Shown: positions 32,401 through 44,400 of the stretch, piece by piece
How the letters are laid out: each line of letters opens with the position of its first letter
Position numbering within the stretch: the first letter of the stretch is position 1
Assembly (NCBI RefSeq): GCF_964355755.1
Contig: NC_092675.1
Location: 16,877,312-16,941,311, forward strand
DNA length: 64,000 nt
Direction: 5' to 3'
Origin: Antedon mediterranea
Taxonomy: Eukaryota > Echinodermata > Crinoidea > Comatulida > Antedonidae
Notes under the pieces: model-generated
Databases searched by the model: none
What the model saw: the letters and a program-made list of their open reading frames with translations, nothing else
What the model was told of the DNA's origin: nothing
Position numbers and translations under genes: made by a program

Positions 32401-35400
32401 AATGGATGTCCATCTTGAAAAATACCCGCCAAAAAAATGCGAGGAGGCTTCGCATTTTCCTATCTCCTCCTACGATAATTGTTTTTAATAGCTGAAAACC
32501 GGTTGAACAGCTAGAGTACAGCATCATAATGTTGAAGACAGGCCGATTTTCTTTAAAAAAGACTATTTTGATAGATTTAATATACGATTATACAAATGTA
32601 TTGATTTGCGATGAATGGAACATCCCAATCTCTCAGTCTGCCAGAGTTTGGTTTAACACAAGTACTGTAGGTAAATTTATGAGCCCTTGGTTTAACACAT
32701 ACGGTAGGTAAATATATGGGCCCTTTGAGAATAAACTTGCAATAGGTTCGGAAAATGTTAAAAACCAATTTATATTATTTGAATCGGTAAACAGTTTCCA
32801 TTTATTATACATTGATAATGAAACATGAAATATTCCTATTTATGTTCATTACAATTTATATTTAGTAGTCCCACGGACTTCATCTTAGCCACTCCCCCGA
32901 GTGCTAAGGCCAAATTTATGATACCCTACTTTCTATGTAAGTTTAGTTACAGTTAGTTCTTGACGATAATACAACGAATTTAGGTTACACCCTTCGGCCG
33001 CGAAAACGTTTCTGTACAAATATGATACCGATTGGCTTTATTTCATTCAACAGCGACCATAATGTCGCCAATTACAGGATAGATAAACTATTTTATTATT
33101 GATGTGCTTATAAATTAAGACTCATGTAAACAGCTTGATTACATCATTTTACAGACAAACGAAACTTTTTTAAACCTACTGTTTCAATAACTGAGTATAA
33201 TACTGTATACGTTTTCATAAGTAAGTGCATATACATTTTCGTGTTTTCATTGACGAGACTGTAATAGTAACTTCAGTAACTATTACAGTACTTATTTATT
33301 ATACGACACAAGACAATTGTATCTGACAGGTACGTACATTATTCTAAAAAATAAGTCTAGATAGATCCCTTAGGCGTCATAAATCACAGGCCAACAAATC
33401 AGTACTCATGACAGAAATTCGACCCAGTTTGGTTCACACAAATGTTTACAGGAATTTCAACCACCACAACCGATGATTTGCCCTAAATATTTAGGTAGAC
33501 TACAGTTTAATTTTTCACTGAATAGGAGCTTGAATTTCCGATTTCCATTTCGCAGAATGTCTAGGTCTATTTATTTAGTTTGGTTCTTATAATATATAAA
33601 TACAATCAACTTTATTACTGCGGTTCCATCACCACCACCACGTGCCGCCCAATTCCCCGGTACATACATTTCCATTTCTCCCTAATTTCTTTAGTCCACA
33701 TAAATTAATTGTCCTTTATGGAATCCAGTATTGGTTTTGTTGTCTCTATTCTATTCTACTGTATTCGAGAACCATCTGTGAGCACCCCTAGATGGTACGC
33801 GAGCGAAGCGAGCGTGCCATCTAGTATATTAAATCAACATTGGCAATATCAATGTTATTAAATCGTAGTTCTTTTGCACGATAGTCATAGGCGTTGGGCC
33901 GATAGTCCTTTGCTCGTGTCTAAAATGGGCCTAATTGTCTTGAACTCGATAGTCCGTGGACCTGATTATTTACCATTACTGCCATGGTAAGCTTCCTGAA
34001 TGTCGGAATTTATGTCTGCAATTTCGTGGTGTAGACAGTTATTATAGACTAGTCACTAGGCTAGGCGGTGATATCGTGGAGAATTCAAGTCAAAGAAATA
34101 TGCCTATTGCATAGAAACGTCTGTCTCCGTCAGGGGTCTGGTTGATAAACAATTATCAAAAGGGAATGGAGTAAAAATGGAAAAGAGGATGATTCCAACA
34201 ATTTTTATTACCATATTTATTAAAATAAACTCCCCACTGTAAATAAACACTCCTTCTCGCAAATAAACACGCCTCCCCTCCACCATAGAACATCATAGGA
34301 TACACATACTGTAAGGCCTCCCTCGAATAAACACGCCTCCCCTCCACCATAGAACATCATAGGATACACATACTGTAAGGCCTCCCTCGAATAAACACGC
34401 CTCCCCTCCACCATAGAACATCATAGGATACACATACTGTAAGGCCTCCCCTCCACCATAGAACATCATAGGATACACATACTGTAAGGCCTCCCTCGAA
34501 TAAACACGCCTCCCCTCCACCATAGAACATCATAGGATACACATACTGTAAGGCCTCCCTCGAATAAACACGCCTCCCCTCCACCATAGAACATCATAGG
34601 ATACACATACTGTAAGGCCTCCCCTCCACCATAGAACATCATAGGATACACATACTGTAAGGCCTCCCTCGAATAAACACGCCTCCCCTCCACCATAGAA
34701 CATCATAGGATACACATAAGGCCTCCCCTCCACCATAGAACATCATAGGATACACATAAGGCCTCCCCTCCACCATAGAACATCATAGGATACACATACT
34801 GTAAGGCCTCCCCTCCACCATAGAACATCATAGGATACACATACTGTAAGGCCTCCCTCGAATAAACACGCCTCCCCTCCACCATAGAACATCATAGGAT
34901 ACACATACTGTAAGGCCTCCCTCGAATAAACACGCCTCCCCTCCACCATAGAACATCATAGGATACACATACTGTAAGGCCTCCCCTCCACCATAGAACA
35001 TCATAGGATACACATACTGTAAGGCCTCCCTCGAATAAACACGCCTCCCCTCCACCATAGAACATCATAGGATACACATAAGGCCTCCCCTCCACCATAG
35101 AACATCATAGGATACACATAAGGCCTCCCCTCCACCATAGAACATCATAGGATACACATAAGGCCTCCCTCGAATAAACACCATACTTAAAAACCCTCCC
35201 AAATAGTAAACGTCCCATGCGTTTATTCCAATAAATATGATATTATTTATTTATTCAAGTTTATTAATATCACTCTTGCACTGAATTGCTACAATATTAA
35301 AAACGATATAAAAATGTATTCACATCAGTCAGTATAATATGCATATCTCAAGTAAAATAACTCGAACAATAACGTATCTATATTAGAGAAAGAGCGTTTA

Positions 35401-38400
35401 TAAATAATTGAAATAGATTATATATGATATAAAATCCTCGAATACAAATTCTGCTTTACAGTTTATCATTTTATGAAAAACAAGCATTAAAAGCAATTTT
35501 TTTTAAAAACTTATTTCTGGTAGATGGTGGAATTGATACACGTATTCATGGTATCAAAATTAAATCAACAAAGGAAAAAGATATTGGTTTTAATAAGGAT
35601 TTATTTAAGAATTCAGAACTAGTCCGGTAAGTGCATTTATTTACTTGATAAAAACATCAACTTTAATTTGTTGTCGTTTTCAAGCTTTATTAAGGATATT
35701 GAAAATCCTTATATAGTTGTACTCTGTGTATCCTCTGTTTGCTCTCTTAATTGACCCAAGTATTTTATATTTTTATTATTATTAATACAGATACAGTATT
35801 GCCATATCGCACAGACGCAAGGCCATATACATGGCTGCAGTCGCGTTCTCAAGTTATTGTTTACCGACCGACCAACTGACCGACATAGTGAGCTAGCTGT
35901 AGAGTCGTGTGGCACGCAACTAAAAATGTTTATTGTTAAAAATTTAATTTTTTGCTTTTTGTGTACTCATCAGGTATCCTAGGTTAGAATCAGTTGATAA
36001 GGATGTCTTGTACAGAAGAGCAATTGTTATGCAAAGGTATGCTCTCATATTTTTTTCAATTTTCTCTTTAAATATACTGCTTTTGTTGTTTATACCATTC
36101 AAAAGGCTAGTAGCTTCTTATAATCATTTACCCTTATTAAACATTTTTACTTTTATGTACTGTAGTCATTTCAGAATAATTATTTAATCTATATAAAATA
36201 GAAAAAAAAGCACCTGATGATCGAAGAAATATTATTATCTGTATAATAATAAGATTATTTATTGTTGATATATAGTTTGCGGTACACCATGTATATGGTT
36301 CTGAAAATGAACTGTTGAGTTTCTTGATGTTTCGATCAATATTCTTTGGTCGTTCTCAGGGAGTTATTATTATTTATGCATATTTCTTAAACAATTTTTA
36401 TTGTGGTCTGAATTAGGTCTACTACGCAAAATATATTGATGCATTTAGTATAATTAATAATAATATAATATCAAAATTATATACTGTATGTACATTACCC
36501 TTTATCTATGATTTAATTTTGTTCATTATGTGAATACATCTTTATTAATGTCTTGAACTTGCACATTTATGGGATTAGGTAGCTTTCAGTTTGCAATGAC
36601 TATGTCGTGTTTTTTATTTTTTTTTTGTATTATCTATATATTAATGCTACTAAATTGTTCGCATATTTTACGTACCTCCTCCAAAACCACTGAACGTTAC
36701 ATGCTCACATTTGGCACACTGATGTTTATTGATGGGTCGCACATGATATGCTATGTCACTTCTTGACTTGAATTTTAAGGATAAACGCTAAAAAAAGGCC
36801 CAAAAATATAGATAGTTTGGCATTTTTATACTTTCGTTATGTGTTTGCGCGCATCATCTAATTCACACAGTACAATTTTTCTTTAGCGTTTTCTATTTTC
36901 CAGTCAAAAGTTCCATATCCACTGTACTATTGCTTTAATTTGATAGCCTACATATAATTTAAAGTGAAGGGATAGTGTATAACAAACCAATGGCCGTATA
37001 TACAGTAGTTCTGAATTTTATTCGTGATACAATTTGTTTTTATCTATATGTAAATTTACGTAAGGGCAAAATTCGGTAAATCGCGCCTTATTTCTAGAAT
37101 TTTTACTCGATGGTATATAAAGTTGGTTCGTACTTTCGGTACTGATTTTAACCACCTGATGTAACCCTGTTTACTATTTAAATTAAGTTAGATAATTAGT
37201 TATTGACGATTAAAACGAATTTAGGTTCAACGATTTGCCCCAAATAGGGGTGTTTTCCGATCGTGGTATACACTGTCTAATGGATGTCCATCTTGAAAAA
37301 TACCTGCCACAAAAATGGGAGGAGGCTTCGCATTTTCCTACCTCCTCCTACGATAATTGTACGATAATTGTTTTTAATAGCTGAAAACTGGTTGAACAGC
37401 TAGAGTACAGCATCATAATGTTGAAGACAGGCCGATTTTCTTTAAAAAATACTATTTTGATAGATTTAATATACGATTATACAAATGTATTGATTTGCGA
37501 TGAATGGAACATCCCAATCTGTCAGTCTGCCAGAGTTTGGTTTAACACAAGTAGGTAAATTTATGAGTCCTTGGTTTAACACATACGGTAGGTAAATATA
37601 TGGGCCCTTTGGGAATAAACTTGCAATACTTTTATTTGACAATACTGTAAATACCTATTAACTATTTTTGGTCCTCATGTGAATCGAACATTTCTTACTG
37701 TGAATGTTCGTACTGTTAGATGTAATATAAAAATATATAAAAATAAACTTTATTACTGAGATTGTGGTTAGGCTCTACTGTTAGATATATAAACACATTA
37801 TTATATACAAATAAACTTTATACTGACAGTTCCTTCTCAACGTTTGTATTAATTAATAATTACCAATAATATAAACGTCGTAGTGGTGTATCGTGACATG
37901 TACTTTAATATTTCAATCGATTATGACAGTGACAGTTTTAACAAAGTATTAAATCGCAAATGTTTTACTGTATTTAGAGGTATATTATTTATAGGCCTAT
38001 AAAACATGAACAAAATATTTCGTTACTGAGTGGATAAAGAATATATTTAAAAATTGTTCCTCTTTGTACCTATCCGCGTTCCCATCCCTCAACCCTAATG
38101 TTACATACAAAACACAATTGGTTTCTTTAAATGAGTCCAAATCAAAAATTTGGACTGATTTTGTGATAAGTTTCTCCTTCGGAAGTAATTCCCAGGGTGC
38201 TAATTTTAGTTGACTACATAAATCATCGTGTCTATTTATTCGTTTCTGTAAACGACAATGTATTGTAGTCCTGCGGTACGTACATTTGAAATCGCCAGTT
38301 TTGTTACGCTGAAATTACTGTGTATTCGAGAACCATCTGTGGGGGCACGACCTAGATGCGAGCGTACCATCTAGTTTTAATAATTTGTCAAAGTACTTTT

Positions 38401-41400
38401 ATGCGCTGTTATTATACTTGCCCATGCAAAGTATATAACCACATATTAAGGCAGAAAAAGACCGTGCGGAGCACTGGTTACTGCTAGTATGTGTTAGAAG
38501 CTGTGCTTCAGAGATTCCCCTTTTCCATTCTGTTGTTTTTTAACTATGATTATTTATGTATGTTTATGATCTTGTGAATGGAAATAAAGAAACAAACAAA
38601 CAGACTATGTCATGTTAATCAATTGTGCACATGTGGAGATATTGTGTGTACTCCTCGCCTTGATTTCTTTCTAATTTCTTCATTATGCCGTTGGTCGTCG
38701 CATCGATTGACCTGAACTAGTTAGGTCATCGGAAATCGAAAGATGCCTAGTCAAAGTAATTAATTTATCTTTTTTTCCTAGGTTTATAAAATTATTTGAC
38801 AGCGTTATACAATACATTGTTCCAAGCTGGCCGTATTCTGTAGGTTCATTTGGTCAATTGAATGCAGTTCGACAAATTTTAATTTTATCCAAAAAACGGA
38901 GCGCTCTAATACAACGGTTGTTGAAGCAGTCTGAAACCAGGTAAATTGTATTCATTATTAATCACTACCCAGTAATTGTGCTTTATAAATGTTATTGTTT
39001 TTATAATTTTTAATATAAAAATTGGCAGACGAAAACATCCTTTAAATGATTTATCTGACTGAGCGCTGTTGACATGCTGCTTATGAGAGGATTGTAGGTT
39101 TGTTCTCCTTACATTCTTTGCTTAATTATCGCCATTTGTGGTTTTTACTACATACTTGTTTGTTTAGTTCTTTCTTATGTGTCTGTTATTAGCTTATTTA
39201 GTACTTCTTACTGATTTTTAAGACTATTTTTAACATCAGTTTTGCTAGGCCCTATTGTGTCTGTGTCTTCTTTGTTTACCATGTGCTAGTGTACAAAGGA
39301 CTGCACAGTGCTGCCAGCTTCTTTGTTTTTGGTCTTGGCTATAGGTCTGTGTCAGGTTCTACTTCATACTATTACTCACATATTGCTACAGTATGCTTAG
39401 TTTATGGAACCGTTCTCGTATTTTGTCAACTCTTGATAATACGTTAAGATTTAAATATTTTTCGGCCTGTGTCTAGGGGTTGTCGTGCTGGGAAACATGT
39501 GCATAATCTAAATTCCTAAAGTCAAGAATAGAGCTAAGCACATTATTACTACGTTTTCTTGTGGTGTTAAGAGCAGTAACCTGGCATTTTTTTCACGAAA
39601 CATCACCTCACCTTATCTTTGCACTATGGAATGCTTGCTATCTAAAATGCAAATCCCATCATTTGTGTGACTTCATCATTGAACACAAGGTCGATATAAT
39701 GTATGTATAAGAGACTGGTGATGAACGTGATAACTTTGCTTTCCATATTATACAACTCACAGCTTACCACGTTCTTCTAGAGGAGGCAGAGTTCTTCTAC
39801 TTATAATCTGGTATTAAGATGGTTCATCTTCATGATACTACTTCCTCAACTAGTATCTAGCACAGCCTTAAGAGTTTTTATATTTTATTGCCCTCCTCCT
39901 TCAGCAAAGAACAAACTTAGTCCTGAAATGTTCTTTGACGATTTCTCATCTTTACTTGGGCAGGTCTCCCTCTGCAATGATAATGTGGAATTACTAATTG
40001 CCGGTGATTTTAACTTCCATGTGAATAATGATGGTGATACGGCTAATACTTCCTTGACATTTTACAATCGGCTTGCCAGAAGAACCACACAGAAATGCCT
40101 ACTCATGTTGATGGTAACATTCATGACCTCATAATTACACGTACCTCCAGTAATTTTGTATCGGCTCTCGACTGCTATGACAACTTGCCATCTGATCATA
40201 TGGCTTTAACTGCTTTAGTCGGTAACGGGACGATTCGGCCCGGAACTATTCGGCCCTGAGACGATTTGGCACACTTAAATTTATTGCCTTTGATATGCAT
40301 TTTATAAGCATAAAATAAGCTTTTTTCCCCAAGCTTTATTTTCAGAGAGACAATAGGGTAGTACCACTAGGGATAAAGATGCAATAAAGCAAACATTTTG
40401 AAAACATTGTCGAAAACGATCATTTTTTAGTCACGCAAACGATGTAAACAAGTTATGCCCTCATTTGGCCGCACGAAATAAACAAATGGTTTTTGAAGTA
40501 ATACATTGAATATAAAATTCCTTTTTTTAGTAATTTATTATATGTATTATATCAACATTGTCAATATCAATAAAATACGTATTGTTAAACACCTTTAAAA
40601 ACTTGATAAATACCCAAAAAAATTAATATGAATTTGGTCTAAAGTGAGGCGTTTTGGCCCACAAAGTGGGATGTTTCGGCCCAAAAGTGGGCCGAATCGT
40701 CAGTCCCGGGCCAAATCGTCCAGGAACACTTTAGTCAACCTGTGTCGTCCAGCTTATATTGTTGCGCAACGCAAGCTTAAACAAATCAATCATGTTGAGT
40801 TCTGTGATGATATTCGTTTATCATCACTGTTACTCAATCTTTCAGACTGCCTAAACACACTAAAAGGTGCGTTCCTTCTTTTTTAGTAAGCCTTCATCAA
40901 TGCCAAAATTGTACATAAACAGAAGAGCCGCTGCTGAACACAAGTCTGACCCAAGCAAAGATCCAGAGTGCAAGACCACAGTCTTTTCACAAGTATGTTT
41001 TTAATATTACATTATTATTTATCATACAAGTAGCATAGTTATGGAAATGAAAGAATATATGAAGAAATATGCGCAGTCTCTTAATTAGTGGCATAACACA
41101 AAGGCCTAAGGCCTCTGTGTGAGGAACCCTAAGTGGTCCTCCAATGCAGGAGGCCTCAGGCATTTATAGCCTTTTGACATAATTTGAATGCCTGTTTTTT
41201 CCTCTGGGCCCTGTTCAGGGGCTTCCGTAAGCTCTGGGTTTAGCCTGTGAGCGCTTATAGCCGTTACGCTACAGCTGATGATATACTGTTATGCCTTGAT
41301 TTTTCAAGTGAGCATATTATACACATATTTTAGATATTTGGGAGAGAACTATTATTGTTGCGTATCACAAAATTAGCCGTTATCCAATAAAATTTGATTA

Positions 41401-44400
41401 TTTTGTACCAAATAAGTGCTGTTCGGTCATCTGCATATCAATTGACAAAATGATTATTTCACATTACTAGACAAATAATAGAAAGAATAAAAGTGACAAA
41501 ACTATTTATTTTTCTATCTGTTATATCAAATTTTTTAAAGGGTTAAATGAAAGCAGAGATATTTTCTTTATGTTTTATATATTTGGTTTTTCTGTAGATT
41601 TTTGAGGGTTTGAAATCAGGAACATATGCAAATAGCCAACTGGACTTCCGATGGCCACAGCGTTATGACCAGTGGTGGGAGTGCAAATTCTTGTCTGAAG
41701 GCATTATTGACCAAGGTATTAAAAACTTCATGAAATAGAATAATACAAAATTTGGAATCCAGTAGAACCTTTTGGGACACCCCTATTATATTACACATAA
41801 CGCTGTATGTGTATGTTTTTACTATGTGCCATACCATTTCATTCATTCATCTTTTTATTTTTGAATACCATAAACATTCATAAATTCCGAAAATATAACC
41901 ATAGCAAATAAACTAACGTCGTCTAAACAAGAACATTGTACTGAGAAAAAAAATTGTACATTGTTTGAATATATTTTGTCTTTGAATTTTAACACTACAA
42001 ATTTAAATAAATACTAATTTTGTTACAGGTGGTGGTTTTCGTGACAGTCTATCTGACTTGTCTGAAGAACTTTGTCCAACAGCTAATGATCAGCCTGACC
42101 CTCTGCCATTTTTTGTGCGATCGCCCAATCAAAAGCATGAAGATTTAAACACAAATCGTGATGTGTTTGTGCCTAATCCTGGCTGTACAGACTTTATGAA
42201 GTATGAATGGATTGGCATGTTAATGGCAGGTTGTCTACGAAGTAAAGAGAATTTGGTAAGATATACTGTAGTGTGGTAAATGCACGTTGTTGTTAAAACG
42301 TAGTAGTATGAATTTGCTTGCTTATATTCTGTTTCAATTCCAGAGGCCTGCATAGAAGTCTTGGTTTTTTCATAACATTTTTTCTTAGTATTGCTATTAT
42401 TATAAGACATGGCATAGGCATAGTTTTAGTTGGCAGGGTGGCTGGATTCCTTTTCACTTGGGTATAGCTAGAAGCATTGTATTCTCTCCCCCTCCCCTTA
42501 TCTCTGAATATACTGTATTTTTTGTTCATTTTCAGGTGCTCGCTTTGCCATCATTTGTATGGAAACAATTAGCGGGAGAGTGTATAACCTGGTCTCGTGA
42601 CTTTGCTACAGTCGACTCTGCGGCTGTCAAACTTCTGGAATTACTAGAAAGCATAGATGAACAGACTTTCAACGAGACCTTTGCAGACGAGCTAACTTTT
42701 TCAACGATGTTAAGCAACCAAACAGTGGCGCTACTGAAGGAAGAGGGAGATAAAACCAATGTGCAATACAATGAACGCATGGAATTTTGTCGTTTAGTAC
42801 AAGAAAAGAGAATGAACGAGTCAAAACAACAAGTGAGAATGAAGATAATAACCTTTTGTTTAGTGCATAATGTTGGCAGTACCACTGCTTCCTTGGGGTG
42901 TTGAATCTAGTGATCAGGTTTTTGGTTAAAATCACTGAGACAAATACATCCAAGTTGTGCAGACCATCTGACTCATCTTGTTTAGATTTCGTTTCTTCTT
43001 ACAATTTAGTTTGATTATTCTACAAAATATTTGTGGTACTAGTTTTGTAACATTTCATAAATGTGCATGACATTTTCAAAATAAGCACCAGAACATTCTT
43101 CGCTTGAAATCTAGGATTCAAAGAAATCTTTTGCCGTATCATACTAAATAAAAGCTAAATTGTGTTTTTTTGCCAGATTGTAGCTATTAAACGTGGTATA
43201 CTGCAAGTGGTACCTCGAGCTGTTCTAGACTTGATGACCTGGCAACAGCTTGAAACATCAATTTGTGGTAACCCAGAAATCTCGCTTGAAGCCTTGAAAA
43301 AGACCAGTGAGTTAAAATATTTTCTTTAATAGAATAAATTTTAAAACTGTAGTTTATCATCAAACTTTTGTTTCTGGATGGTAGATGAAAGGTAAACATA
43401 AATGGACCTAATAAAGTCCTGAGAACGGACCTGTGTATACTATGCCTTTACACACAATTATTAACTCTTGTTTTGGAATGTCTTGTAAAGAACTATAAAT
43501 ATTTTTCCTTTAGCCTTTTATGAAGACATTGAACAAAATGATACAAGAGTGAAATATTTATGGGAAGCCATGGCTAACTTTACAAATGGTAAGCTTAGGA
43601 GGACTCAGATTTACAAAATGTTTAATCTTAATACTTCAGTATTACTAATATCATTTTCACACCTGCAAAAAGTAACAACTTGACAAGTTGTAACCAGGTT
43701 TGCATAGTGTGAATACAATTTGTGGAAAATTAGAGTTTCCCTGTGAAATCTCGGCAGAAAAAACACACTGATGAGAGGCCTTTTGCTCGGAGATAATACT
43801 TGCATGGACATTTATTGCCATGGCATTAAACTAACCAATCATAGTAATCAAATGCTGTCTCATGGTTTGCGTATGCGTGTATGAAAACATGTAATAAATC
43901 GGGAGATGAAACCGGGTTATAACTTGTTACAAGTGGTAACAATTTATGCAGATGTGAATAGGGTACTAGTTTAACTATAAAGCCACTCCGAGAGTGCATA
44001 CCTCCGCCTTACTGTAAAATTCTCCTACAAAGGATTTCTCCGGAAAAAAAAAAAAAATACATATATTCGTGTGTATCTTAGTGCTGTGTGTGATCTAGGC
44101 TAATGTCACTACAAGCATCGAGTTTGGTGTAATGGTTATGTAACCAGCCTAGTGCTGTGTGTGATTTAGGCTAATGTCACTACAAGCATCGAGTTTGGTG
44201 TAAAGGTTATGTAACCAGCCTAGTGCTGTGTGTGATTTAGGCTAATGTCACTACAAGCATCGAGTTTGGTGTAAAGGTTATGTAACCAGCCTAGTGCTGT
44301 GTGTGATTTAGGCTAATGTCACTACAAGCATCGAGTTTGGTGTAAAGGTTATGTAACCAGCCTAGTGCTGTGTGTGATTTAGGCTAATGTCACTACAAGC

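Noticed and set aside
34104-35098. Series of overlapping minus-strand frames starting [15 protein letters not shown]
   Set aside because: Produced by the 64/45/40-bp minisatellite. They shift frame at each unit and have no gene structure.
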